Made by a program: the position numbers and the translations under genes. Below are positions 8,318 through 17,498 of a DNA stretch of 41,614 nucleotides, one piece after another. This stretch comes from Desulfuromonadaceae bacterium (lineage in GTDB: Bacteria > Desulfobacterota > Desulfuromonadia > Geobacterales > Pseudopelobacteraceae). The notes beneath the pieces were generated by a model that was not told the DNA's origin, made no database searches, and worked only from the letters and a program-made list of their open reading frames with translations. Within the stretch, counting starts at the first letter, position 1. Every line of letters begins with the position of its first letter. The stretch covers positions 1 to 41,614 of the forward strand of contig JAQUIG010000022.1 in the NCBI GenBank assembly GCA_028683435.1. Direction: 5' to 3'.

Positions 8318-11300
8318 TTATTGAACAATGGCGTTTAATTCTACTCGACTCCGAGAGATGGATTCCTTCTCCGGCGCCTTGGATACGTCACCTTCCTTTT
8401 GGAATATCCGCTCGGCAGGGACGTTTCCCTTCCTGACGAGGTAGTTCATTACCGCCACAACCCGCTCCCGAGCCAGCGCCTGAAGCTCGGGAGCACCGAT
8501 GATTGTATTGGCGATGATCAGTTTTTTCATTTCGTCGGGGGGCAGGTTCTTGACCAGACCGAGAACGTTGCGTGGTTTGGGGAATTTTTCCTTTTTGTAC
8601 ACCGCTGCCAGGTAGGCGGCATATTCCTCCGACAGAACTACGATTGCATCGACCTTTTCGCCCTCTTTCAAGGTTCCTTCCTTGCCGAGCGTCAGGAATT
8701 TTTCGTTTCTGAGCTTGCGGTCAAACAGTTCACGCCGGTATGCCTCAACATCCTTCTCAGGATCTACGTACCCCTTCAGCTCAACCTTCAGGGCCGGGCG
8801 ATCAAGCAGCGCTCTCGACAGGGTGCTCAGCTTCTGCTCCTCACCGGGAGGGATGACACTTGTGCCATAGCCGAACTGGACCGCGCTGAAATCCTCGCCG
8901 CTGCCGAGCATTGACGAGAGCAGCGAGAGTGGTGAGGTGACCGCCTTGACCATCAAATTTTTCAAGACCTGAAAAACGAGCTTCCAGACGCTGAACTTCG
9001 GGTCATCAGTACGGCCGGTGACCGGAACATCCAGATGAATTTCTCCCTTGCGGTCCTTGAGCAGCGCCAGGCCCAGCAGTACCGGCAGGTTGGTGGCCTT
9101 GTCGCTCTCTACCTTGTTGCCGAAGGTGAACTGGTCTAAGAATATCTTGTTATCCGACGTAAGTTCCTTCTTTTCAATATGGTACTTCAGGTCGAGGAAC
9201 AGTTTGCCTTTTTCAACCGTATACCCCAGATAGGTGCCCGAGTAAGGAGTGACTGGCGAGAGTTCGATGTCATGAAAAGAAACCATCAGATCGACGAAGA
9301 GGTCATCCCGCAGCGGATTTATTTTCCCGGTGATCTGCAGCGGCGAGTGGTTCTCCAGATTGCCGCGCAGATCGACATCGGCAAATTTAGTCTCTTCGGA
9401 AGAGAGGCCGCTGACCCGTCCCCCCAGGTTATAGAAGGTTGTATTGAACTGCTGCGACAGATGATGGTCGGCAAAAGAAAGCGTACCGTCCTGAATGGTC
9501 ACTGCGCCGATGCTGATCTGCCCCTTGGCGCGAGCATTCTGCTCCGTGTCAGACGGGGTGGCGACCGCACCTCCGGAGGGAGCAGCCGGGGGTGCGGGGG
9601 ATGGCCCCTGGCTTTTCGGTGTGGACGCCGACGCCGGCTTCAGTAATAAATTTTGCAGGTTGAGGGTTCCGTCCTTGCGAACAATGATGCGGGAATAAAC
9701 GCCATTCAGGGCCACCTCTTTCACGTTCAGGGAAAACGGTTCCAGCCCCCCCCGGAATTCATCCAGTTGCAGGCTTTCCCATTTCAGCAGATCCTCCTCC
9801 GCAGTCATGTCGATGCTGTGAAAGGAACGTATACCGGCGCTTCCCTTGAATGTGCCGGTCGGTTTGCCCTCCTTGAGTGCGACATCCATGTTCAGAGCTG
9901 TGTCAAGATAGCCGCCGATGATGAACACATTCAGGTTTTCAGGGAAGTACTCTTCGAAATCTCTGATCGGGAGATGGCCGACAGTGAGACTCCCCTTATA
10001 ACGAAAGGGGAGCGGAGTAATATCACCGCTGGCTTTAAGGGTTGTCTGCTTGCCGAAGGTCGAAGCAAAGCGAAGCTGTGCAGATGTGAAGCGCGGTCCG
10101 TTCAGGTTTGCAAGTGAGATGCCGGTATTCCGCAACGAGAATGTGGGCTTTCCAGAGCGGCTCTTGTCGTGAAACAGCAGATTGAGTTTATCCGCCTGAA
10201 AACGCTTCAACCGATAGGTAAAGGTCTTTGACGCGTCCTTCAGCTCCACGGAACCGGTCTTCAGCGACCTGCTCTGTGGCGCTGAAGCCGCGGGATTATT
10301 TTTTTTGGGTGACATATTTTGCTGCGGCACCAGCAGCGACATCGCTGAGATCTGCCCGTCGGTCTCGCGGGAGAGAGCAATATTCCCTTTCGATAGTCTG
10401 ATTTCGGCGATCTCCAGACGGTTCTCCTTCTCTTTGAAGGCTGCACCGTTCACCGTCAGTTGAGAAAAGTCAAAACCGTCGTTCCTGCCATAGCGGGTAG
10501 AGAGGTTTTTCAGGATCAGGCGGCCATTTTCCGCTGTCAGACCGTTATCTTTGCTGAAGCTGACTTCTCCGGACAGATCAAGGACACCCTTGAGCGGTGC
10601 TGTGAAAAACCGGGCCATATAGGGCCACCCTCTCTGAAGATTCAATCCGGCAAGCCTGGTTGAGCTCTTTGCTGCCAGCGGATTGGCGGAGAAGCTGCCA
10701 GCGGAGGTGATGGTTGCCTCATTATCCACCTGCAGAGACAGGTCATATTCAGCCGATTTGTCCGCAGCAGTCGTGAAGTGTTTCATCTTAAAATCGATAT
10801 CGTTCAGGGATCCTTTGAACCCACCCTTGGGGACGGCATCGCTCATGTGGACGCTGCCGTTGGTGAAGTTCAAGACAGAGACCTGGACGAACGGCTGTTG
10901 GACCGCCTTCACAGGCTCCTGTTTTCTGCCCTGGACTGTTTCAGGCGAGGTAACGGTGCTTTTCTGCGGCAGCAGCCGCTCATACATCCATTGACCCTTT
11001 GCATCACGTCTTACGAACAGCTCGAGACCATCAAGTGTGATCGCTTCGAACTCGAACTGCTTGGCGAAGGCCTCCAGCTTCGAAGCATTGACTTCCAAGG
11101 CCGGCAACCTGAACAGGGGCTGGCCGTTTTTCAGGTTTACGGCGATGCCGTCCAGCCGTGCATGGCCTCTGATCAATAACTGCGGTATTTTGTCGGCAGA
11201 GATGCGGTACGTCATACCCAGATCAACCCCCAGCTTTCCCGCAGCCAATTCAACCGGAGGTGGCTGTGGTGAATAGGCCACCAACCGGGGGATATTGAGT

Positions 11301-11821
11301 TCTTTTAGGTGTATGTCAACTTCCGTCTCCATGGACTTGCTGAACGGCTTAACCTTGCCGGCGAAGCTGAAAGCGGCGCCGTCAACTACGGCGGATAGTT
11401 TGGGATCAATGTATTTATCCATCAAATAAGGCATGTTGCTGATGAAAGGGATGGCAAACTGCAGGTTACGGACCGTGTGCTTTCTGCCGCCGTCCACAGC
11501 AAGGTCGTTAAAGTCAACGGTACCGTTTGTGACGGTTATGTTGTTGATAGAGTAAAGCAGCGTTCCTTGTGAGGCCGGTTTTTTGTGTGCCTGCTGGCGT
11601 TCGATGATATCCGTAAAGCTGTAACGATTAGCGGCGGTGCGGGTGATGCTGAGCGAAGGTGCTTCAAGGGTGACTTCCGAGAGAATAAGGGCGCGCCTGT
11701 AGATGGATGCCGGACTGAGAGTCGCACGGAGAGCGGCGAACGCGATGAAGGGTCCGCCCCCTTTTTCTTCTATGGCAGCCCCCTTGACGTTTATCGCCAG
11801 AACAAAAGGGTTAATGGACAC
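8318..11821 (-). CDS. DUF748/AsmA-like envelope protein, main part downstream of a frameshift
   Basis: Very large protein (1167 residues from a GTG at 11821) of the DUF748 type, related to AsmA-like envelope proteins. It opens with SINPFVLAINVKG, a hallmark of the DUF748 N-terminus, continues with repeated beta-rich AsmA-like segments (LNLQNLLL near the middle, a Pro/Ala/Ser-rich linker around residues 725-755), and ends with an OmpA-like stretch (ALKVELKGYVDPEKD and downstream). The expected N-terminal membrane anchor is absent from this frame and is found in another frame directly upstream (11811-11969). No ribosome-binding site precedes GTG 11821, so this start is unlikely to be the native one. 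The role is probably envelope lipid transport or integrity, by family inference only. It is isolated between the mutase gene and divergent valS. Confidence 0.8.
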   Translation of the reverse strand: MSINPFVLAINVKGAAIEEKGGGPFIAFAALRATLSPASIYRRALILSEVTLEAPSLSITRTAANRYSFTDIIERQQAHKKPASQGTLLYSINNITVTNGTVDFNDLAVDGGRKHTVRNLQFAIPFISNMPYLMDKYIDPKLSAVVDGAAFSFAGKVKPFSKSMETEVDIHLKELNIPRLVAYSPQPPPVELAAGKLGVDLGMTYRISADKIPQLLIRGHARLDGIAVNLKNGQPLFRLPALEVNASKLEAFAKQFEFEAITLDGLELFVRRDAKGQWMYERLLPQKSTVTSPETVQGRKQEPVKAVQQPFVQVSVLNFTNGSVHMSDAVPKGGFKGSLNDIDFKMKHFTTAADKSAEYDLSLQVDNEATITSAGSFSANPLAAKSSTRLAGLNLQRGWPYMARFFTAPLKGVLDLSGEVSFSKDNGLTAENGRLILKNLSTRYGRNDGFDFSQLTVNGAAFKEKENRLEIAEIRLSKGNIALSRETDGQISAMSLLVPQQNMSPKKNNPAASAPQSRSLKTGSVELKDASKTFTYRLKRFQADKLNLLFHDKSRSGKPTFSLRNTGISLANLNGPRFTSAQLRFASTFGKQTTLKASGDITPLPFRYKGSLTVGHLPIRDFEEYFPENLNVFIIGGYLDTALNMDVALKEGKPTGTFKGSAGIRSFHSIDMTAEEDLLKWESLQLDEFRGGLEPFSLNVKEVALNGVYSRIIVRKDGTLNLQNLLLKPASASTPKSQGPSPAPPAAPSGGAVATPSDTEQNARAKGQISIGAVTIQDGTLSFADHHLSQQFNTTFYNLGGRVSGLSSEETKFADVDLRGNLENHSPLQITGKINPLRDDLFVDLMVSFHDIELSPVTPYSGTYLGYTVEKGKLFLDLKYHIEKKELTSDNKIFLDQFTFGNKVESDKATNLPVLLGLALLKDRKGEIHLDVPVTGRTDDPKFSVWKLVFQVLKNLMVKAVTSPLSLLSSMLGSGEDFSAVQFGYGTSVIPPGEEQKLSTLSRALLDRPALKVELKGYVDPEKDVEAYRRELFDRKLRNEKFLTLGKEGTLKEGEKVDAIVVLSEEYAAYLAAVYKKEKFPKPRNVLGLVKNLPPDEMKKLIIANTIIGAPELQALARERVVAVMNYLVRKGNVPAERIFQKEGDVSKAPEKESISRSRVELNAIVQ

Positions 11822-11969
11822 GGATTCTATGCGGACCGTCCGCCCGGTGGCCTGCTGAATAGCCGCGGGCCTTGTTTTTTACGAGTATCGGTAGAAGGGT
11901 CACGCTGAAAATAAGCAGCGCCACAAGAATCCCTGCAGCAATAACAGCCAGTTTTTTCTGTCTGAACAT
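11811..11969 (-). pseudogene. N-terminal signal-anchor fragment of the DUF748 gene, frameshifted
   Basis: A 52-codon frame starts at ATG 11969, four bases after a GAGGT ribosome-binding site. It encodes a basic start and a hydrophobic segment (residues 8-30, ending LLPILVKNKA) exactly as expected before the DUF748 body, then runs out of frame and stops at 11811. In the next frame the missing link AAIQQATGRTVRIESV leads directly into the body at 11821. Removing one base, either one C of CCC (plus 11867-11869 GGG) or one A of the A6 run (plus 11875-11880), restores a single protein of about 1216 residues. The cause may be a real mutation, a sequencing error, or slippage. Confidence 0.8.
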
Positions 11970-12098
11970 ACGGACCTCGGCTGAGCGGTAATTCTGTTAT
12001 CAGCATTTTATATACTATCTGAGGAGTAGCGGGGTACGATTTTTTATATCGCTGATGGGCAGAACCGGTATTTACCCGCGGAGGTTCCAAGAGTGCAC

Positions 12099-12128
12099 TT
12101 GACCTGAATCAGCCAACAGTAGTATATC
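12099..12128 (+). promoter_or_regulatory. candidate sigma-70 promoter of valS
   Basis: TTGACC at 12099-12104, an 18-base spacer and TATATC at 12123-12128, about 36 bases before the valS ATG. Each box is near consensus. I found no T-box-like specifier or antiterminator in the leader. Confidence 0.45.
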
Positions 12129-12164
12129 TTTACGCTCAGATTTTTCATAAAAAGGAATCGCGTA

Positions 12165-14825
12165 ATGACCAAAGAACTTGCCAAGGGGTACGAGCCCCAT
12201 GATGTTGAAAAGAGATGGTACAGCGAGTGGGAAACAAAAGGTTATTTCCGCGCCGCCGCTACTTCGGATAAAAAACCGTACTCCATAGTCATTCCCCCAC
12301 CGAACGTAACCGGCGCCCTGCACATGGGGCACGCCCTCAACAACACCCTCCAGGACATCCTCTGCCGCTGGAAACGGATGCAGGGATACAATGTCCTCTG
12401 GATGCCGGGCACCGACCATGCGGGGATCGCCACCCAGAACGTTGTCGAGCGGCAGTTGGCCGCCGAGGGGAAGGACCGCCATGATCTGGGGCGTGAAGCA
12501 TTTATCGAGCGGGTCTGGAAGTGGAAGGCTGAGTCCGGCGGCCAGATCATCGGCCAGCTGAAACGCTTGGGCGCATCGTGCGACTGGGAGCGCGAGCGTT
12601 TCACTATGGATGAAGGGCTCTCGAAAGCGGTGCGTACCGTTTTTGTAAAACTGTACGAAGATGGCCTGATCTATCGTGACAACCGCCTCATCAACTGGTG
12701 CCCGCGCTGCCACACCGCCCTTTCCGATATCGAGGTTGAGCATGAAGACCACAAGGGGCATCTCTGGCACATCCGCTATCCGGTCGTCGGTGAACCGGGA
12801 CGCTTTGTGACCGTGGCGACAACCCGCCCGGAGACCATGCTGGGGGATACCGCCGTGGCTGTCCACCCGGAAGACGAGCGCTATGCCGATCTGGTGGGTA
12901 AAAAGGTCCTCCTGCCGCTCCTTAATCGCGAGATCCCGGTTGTCGCCGATGACTATGTCGATCGTGAATTCGGCACCGGCGTCGTCAAGATCACCCCGGC
13001 CCACGATTTTAACGACTTCGAGGTCGGCCTGCGCCACGGCCTGGATAAGATCAACGTGCTTGACGAATCCGGCGTCATCAATGCCGCCGGCCACCAATAC
13101 GAAGGACTTGATCGCTTCGAGGCCAGAAAACGGATTGTAGCCGACCTGGAAGCAGCAGGTTATCTGGACAAGATCGATGATCACGCCATGTCAGTCGGCG
13201 GCTGCTACCGCTGCAAGACCGTGGTCGAGCCGTACCTTTCCCTTCAGTGGTATGTGAAAGTGGCGCCACTGGCCGAGCGGGCCTTGGACGCCGTAAAAAG
13301 CGGCAAGACCCGCATCCTCCCGAAACAGTGGGAAAACACCTATTACGACTGGATGGAAAATATCCGCGACTGGTGCATCTCCCGCCAGATCTGGTGGGGA
13401 CACCGTATCCCGGCCTGGTTCTGCGACCACTGCGGCGAAATTACCGTCGCGATGGAAGCGCCGACGGTCTGTTCCAAATGCGGCAGCGACGAACTCCGCC
13501 AGGAAACCGACGTGCTCGATACCTGGTTCTCATCGGCCCTCTGGCCCTTCTCCACCATGGGGTGGCCTGACCAGACCGCCGAATTGAAAACATTCTACCC
13601 GACCTCCTGCCTGGTGACCGGTTTCGACATCCTCTTTTTCTGGGTGGCCCGCATGATGATGATGGGGCTGCACTTCATGGATGAGGTCCCGTTCACCGAT
13701 GTCTACATCCACGCCCTGGTGCGCGATGCCCAGGGGCACAAGATGTCAAAGTCAAAGGGGAACGTGATCGACCCGCTGACGGTCATCGATCAGTACGGCA
13801 CCGACGCCTTCCGTTTTACGCTGGCCGCCTTCGCCGCCCAGGGACGCGACATCAAACTGGCCGAGGAGCGGATCGCCGGGTACCGTAACTTCTGCAACAA
13901 GGTCTGGAATGCGGCCCGCTTTACGCTGATGAACCTTGAAGGGTTCGATCCGGATGGCACCACCCTTGACTCGCTCGAATTGTCACAGGGGGACAAGTGG
14001 ATCCTGCACCGCCTCAACGAAACCGCCCGGACTGTCGATGAAACGCTGACCGGCTACCGTTACAACGAAAGCGCGATGGCACTGTACCAGTTCACCTGGA
14101 GTGAATTCTGCGACTGGTATCTGGAACTCTCCAAACAGGACATTTACAACGGCACGCCGGAGCGAAAACTGGCGACTCAATATGTTCTCTGGTACACACT
14201 GGAGAACCTGCTCCGCCTGCTGCACCCTTTCATGCCGTTTATCACCGAAGAAATATGGCAGGCGCTGCCGGGGACAAAGGCGACTCCGACCATCATGCAG
14301 GCCCCCTACCCTGCCCCCTGTGACGACCGTTCATTTCCACAGGACGCAGCCGAGATGGAGCGGGTCATGGCGGTTATCGGCGGAATCCGCAACATTCGCG
14401 GCGAGATGGAGGTGCCACCTTCGAAACAGATCGCAGTGATCCTCTCCTGCGACAGCGAAGCCGGCCAGCGTCTGATGAAACACAATGAAAGCGCCATCAT
14501 CAGTCTGGCCAGGGTTTCCGACCTTGCCATCGGCTGCAGAATCGAAAAACCGGAGGATTCTTCAATACAGGTTGCCGGTGATGTCCAGATATATGTACCG
14601 CTCAAGGGGATGGTGGACGTAGCTGCCGAAGAGGAGCGGTTGCTGAAGGAGATCGGCAAGATCGACAAGGATATCGAGATGTTCTCCAAGAAGCTGGAGA
14701 GCCCCGCCTTTGTGGACCGGGCACCGGAGGATATTGTCGCCAAGGAGCGGCAGAAACTGTCCGACGCAGGCGGTAAAAAGCTGGTGCTGGAAGAGAGTTT
14801 GGGAAAAATCAGAGGGTTGAAATAG
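12165..14825 (+). CDS. valS: valyl-tRNA synthetase
   Basis: Class I aminoacyl-tRNA synthetase charging tRNA-Val. The Rossmann fold carries the HIGH-type motif HMGH at 53-56, preceded by PPPNVTGAL, and the KMSKS loop at 526-530. The large CP1 editing insert lies between them (with the TTRPETMLGDTAVAVHPED segment), followed by the anticodon-binding domain and a C-terminal charged coiled coil (about the last 65 residues) typical of bacterial ValRS. At 886 residues it is full length. AAAGGA stands eight bases before the ATG. It heads a rightward valS-nadK-recN block, divergent from the DUF748 gene. Confidence 0.97.
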   Translation: MTKELAKGYEPHDVEKRWYSEWETKGYFRAAATSDKKPYSIVIPPPNVTGALHMGHALNNTLQDILCRWKRMQGYNVLWMPGTDHAGIATQNVVERQLAAEGKDRHDLGREAFIERVWKWKAESGGQIIGQLKRLGASCDWERERFTMDEGLSKAVRTVFVKLYEDGLIYRDNRLINWCPRCHTALSDIEVEHEDHKGHLWHIRYPVVGEPGRFVTVATTRPETMLGDTAVAVHPEDERYADLVGKKVLLPLLNREIPVVADDYVDREFGTGVVKITPAHDFNDFEVGLRHGLDKINVLDESGVINAAGHQYEGLDRFEARKRIVADLEAAGYLDKIDDHAMSVGGCYRCKTVVEPYLSLQWYVKVAPLAERALDAVKSGKTRILPKQWENTYYDWMENIRDWCISRQIWWGHRIPAWFCDHCGEITVAMEAPTVCSKCGSDELRQETDVLDTWFSSALWPFSTMGWPDQTAELKTFYPTSCLVTGFDILFFWVARMMMMGLHFMDEVPFTDVYIHALVRDAQGHKMSKSKGNVIDPLTVIDQYGTDAFRFTLAAFAAQGRDIKLAEERIAGYRNFCNKVWNAARFTLMNLEGFDPDGTTLDSLELSQGDKWILHRLNETARTVDETLTGYRYNESAMALYQFTWSEFCDWYLELSKQDIYNGTPERKLATQYVLWYTLENLLRLLHPFMPFITEEIWQALPGTKATPTIMQAPYPAPCDDRSFPQDAAEMERVMAVIGGIRNIRGEMEVPPSKQIAVILSCDSEAGQRLMKHNESAIISLARVSDLAIGCRIEKPEDSSIQVAGDVQIYVPLKGMVDVAAEEERLLKEIGKIDKDIEMFSKKLESPAFVDRAPEDIVAKERQKLSDAGGKKLVLEESLGKIRGLK

Positions 14826-14897
14826 CAACACGGTACATCAGCTTTGAAATGGGTGTAACCGCACCCGCAACAAAACAGACTAAAAACGGGAATAATC

Positions 14898-15767
14898 ATG
14901 CCGCTGCAGATCAAGAACGTCGCCATATTCGCCAAGATGCATGATCCACGATGTCAGGGGATCGCCAGTGACCTGATACAGTGGCTGGAAACCAGAAAAT
15001 GTACACCTCTGGTGGAACCGGATCTGGCGCGGCTGATCGGGCACCCAGACACAATGACCGAGGAGGAGATCCGAGACCAGGCCGAGCTGGTTGTCGTTCT
15101 GGGAGGCGACGGTACATTGATCTCCGTTGCCCGACTCTTCGGTGGGTATAATGTTCCCATCCTGGGGGTCAATCTGGGGAGCCTCGGTTTCCTGACCGAG
15201 ATCACTGTCGATGAACTCTATACGCGCCTTGAACTCTGCCTGCAGAGTGCCCCGCGAGTCTCAGTCCGGATGATGCTGATGGTGACGCTGCTGCGTGACG
15301 GCAAACCGAATGAAACATTCCACGTATTGAATGATGTCGTCATAAACAAGGGCGCTCTGGCCCGCATCGTTGATCTGGAAACCAGGATCAACAAGCATTT
15401 CTTAACAACCTACAAGGCCGATGGTCTGATCGTCGCCACCCCGACCGGTTCCACCGGCTATTCCCTCTCGGCCGGCGGCCCGATCATCGAACCACAGATG
15501 AGCTGCATCGTTATCACCCCGATCTGTCCGCACACCCTGACCAACCGCCCGATTGTCGTTACCGACGAAGCGATCATCTCCGTCACGATAACCGCCTCCT
15601 TTGATGAGAAGGTCTACCTGACCCTTGATGGACAGGTCGGCCTCGAACTGCAGGAGGGTGACTCGGTAGAGGTGCGCAAGGCGCTTCACAAGACCTCACT
15701 GGTCGTGTCGCGCAGTCGTGACTATTTTGAACTCCTGCGCACAAAATTGAAGTGGGGGGAGCGCTGA
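14898..15767 (+). CDS. nadK: NAD kinase
   Basis: ATP-dependent NAD kinase making NADP+ in the cytosol. The catalytic GGDG motif is at residues 69-72 (VVVLGGDGTL), followed by NLGSLGFLTE, the NAD-binding ATPTGSTGYSLSAGGP segment, and the ICPHTLTNRP motif, all in the expected order; 289 residues is normal. It lies 72 bases after valS with a weak GGGA ribosome-binding site, and only seven bases before recN, so nadK and recN are almost certainly co-transcribed. The nadK-recN pairing is a common bacterial arrangement. Confidence 0.95.
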   Translation: MPLQIKNVAIFAKMHDPRCQGIASDLIQWLETRKCTPLVEPDLARLIGHPDTMTEEEIRDQAELVVVLGGDGTLISVARLFGGYNVPILGVNLGSLGFLTEITVDELYTRLELCLQSAPRVSVRMMLMVTLLRDGKPNETFHVLNDVVINKGALARIVDLETRINKHFLTTYKADGLIVATPTGSTGYSLSAGGPIIEPQMSCIVITPICPHTLTNRPIVVTDEAIISVTITASFDEKVYLTLDGQVGLELQEGDSVEVRKALHKTSLVVSRSRDYFELLRTKLKWGER

Positions 15768-15774
15768 GACAGCC

Positions 15775-17439
15775 ATGCTGACCGATCTGACCATCAAAAA
15801 TGTCGCCATCATCGACACCCTGCAGATAACCTTTAAACCGGGGCTGACCGTGCTGACCGGCGAAACCGGTGCCGGCAAGTCGATCATCATCGATGCGGTA
15901 GGTCTGATCATGGGGAGCCGCGCTTCCAGCGACCTGATCCGCTCCGGCGAGGAAGAAGCTGTCGTCGAAGCGATCTTTGATATTTCTGCCCTGCCGGAAA
16001 TCAAACAGCAGCTGGCAGAGGCCGGATTTGAAGCAGCCGACGAGCTGTTGATAAAACGTTCGTTGTCACGGAGTGGCAGAAACAGGATCTTCATCAACGG
16101 CGGCATGGCTACTTTGGCGCTTCTGACCGACATCGCCCCACGACTGATCAATATTTACGGCCAGCATGATTCCCAAACCCTGCTCAAACCGGAAAACCAC
16201 CTCCGACTGTTGGATGCCTATGCCGGACTGAATGAAAACCGCGAAGCATTTGCCCAGCTGTTTCAGCGTTTGAATATGCTGCGCAGTACCATAGCAGGTT
16301 TGGACAGTACAGAACGCGAAGCGGCGCATCGTGCAGATCTGCTGGCCTACCAGGCCCAGGAAATCAGTCAAGCGGCATTGAAGGATGGTGAAGAGGAACA
16401 ACTGGAGGAGCAGCGCCTGTTGCTGGCTCATGCGGAGAAACTGGCAACCGGCAGCGGTGACGCTTTTGAGAGGCTCTACGGTGGCGATGGTGCTATTCTC
16501 GGACAATTGCGGCGTATCTCAGCTACCATTTCTGAATTGGCCGCCATCGACCCGGCTCTGCAAGGGAACGCGGCCTCGATTGAAAGTGCTTTTCTGCAGC
16601 TGGAGGACGCCGCCATAACTCTGCGCGACTATTCATCGCGCATAGAAGCCGACCCCGGTACACTGCAGGCTATCGATGACCGGCTTGACCTCATCGGCCG
16701 CCTGAAAAAGAAATATGCGCCCGGCATTGCAGAAATCCTGGCGTACAAGACAGAGATAGATACGGAATTGGAACAGCTGCAGGGGATAACACACAGCCGT
16801 CAGGATTTGGAGTCGGAACGAGAACATCTTGAAGCTGAACTGAAACAGCAGGGTGGCGAGCTGACTCTGCTCCGTGCCGCAGCTGCGGTAAAACTGAAAC
16901 AGGTTTTGGAGGCGGAGGCGCACCAGCTGGCCATGAAGGGAGCGGTCATCGAACCGGCCCTGGAAGCGCTGGCGGAACCTCGTGTCGGTGGTTACGAAAA
17001 AATTGAATTTCTATTTTCCCCCAACCCGGGAGAAACCCCGCGGCCGTTGGCCAGAATCGCTTCCGGTGGCGAGCTGTCCCGGTTGATGCTGGCGATAAAA
17101 CAGGTGCTCCCTGATAGTGACGTGCCAACTCTGGTTTTTGACGAGGTTGATACCGGCATCGGCGGAGCTACGTCTGAACTGGTAGGGAAAAAACTAAAAA
17201 ATGTCGCGACCCGCCAACAGGTGCTCTGCATCACCCATCTGCCCCAGGTTGCGGTCTTCGCCGATCAGCAGTTGCGGGTGGAGAAGCTGATAACTGACGG
17301 ACGAACGTCCACACGCATTCGTGAACTCGACCTGAATGAGCGTACCAGCGAAGTGGCCCGCATGCTGGCCGGAGCCACGGTCACCGATTCCGCCCTGAAA
17401 CACGCCGCCGAGATGCTGGCGGCCGGCAGCAAAATCTAA
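15775..17439 (+). CDS. recN: DNA repair protein RecN
   Basis: SMC-like ATPase acting in double-strand break repair. The N-terminal half has Walker A GETGAGKS at 29-36; a long coiled-coil region (about residues 150-370, rich in Glu, Leu, Gln and Ala) follows; the C-terminal half has the ABC signature ASGGELSRLMLA and the Walker B FDEVDTGIGG. At 554 residues it is of usual RecN length. It follows nadK by seven bases and ends convergently with the Hpt-REC-REC-GGDEF gene, 57 bases away. I see no LexA box, consistent with expression from upstream rather than from its own SOS promoter. Confidence 0.95.
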   Translation: MLTDLTIKNVAIIDTLQITFKPGLTVLTGETGAGKSIIIDAVGLIMGSRASSDLIRSGEEEAVVEAIFDISALPEIKQQLAEAGFEAADELLIKRSLSRSGRNRIFINGGMATLALLTDIAPRLINIYGQHDSQTLLKPENHLRLLDAYAGLNENREAFAQLFQRLNMLRSTIAGLDSTEREAAHRADLLAYQAQEISQAALKDGEEEQLEEQRLLLAHAEKLATGSGDAFERLYGGDGAILGQLRRISATISELAAIDPALQGNAASIESAFLQLEDAAITLRDYSSRIEADPGTLQAIDDRLDLIGRLKKKYAPGIAEILAYKTEIDTELEQLQGITHSRQDLESEREHLEAELKQQGGELTLLRAAAAVKLKQVLEAEAHQLAMKGAVIEPALEALAEPRVGGYEKIEFLFSPNPGETPRPLARIASGGELSRLMLAIKQVLPDSDVPTLVFDEVDTGIGGATSELVGKKLKNVATRQQVLCITHLPQVAVFADQQLRVEKLITDGRTSTRIRELDLNERTSEVARMLAGATVTDSALKHAAEMLAAGSKI

Positions 17440-17468
17440 GTTGGCAAAACCCCTGTTTAATCCCCCAC

Positions 17469-17498
17469 AACAACGCGAGTAAATTTTCGCACGTCGTT
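17469..17498. terminator. candidate hairpin between convergent genes
   Basis: The plus strand AACAACGCGA at 17469-17478 pairs with TCGC (17487-17490) and GTCGTT (17493-17498), with a two-base bulge and one wobble pair. It lies between the recN and GGDEF gene ends. No clear T run follows in either direction, so its role as a terminator is uncertain. Confidence 0.3.

Noticed and set aside
11970-12164. T-box or other tRNA-sensing leader before valS
   Set aside because: The region shows a promoter-like pair and a short leader, but no T-box sequence or antiterminator pairing.
12072-13184. Minus-strand 370-residue open frame over valS
   Set aside because: It is a shadow of the valS coding sequence, with no family motif; valS is fully supported on the plus strand.
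14826-14897. GGGTG/CACCC hairpin after valS as a terminator
   Set aside because: The stem has only five base pairs and no T run follows, so read-through from valS to nadK remains possible.
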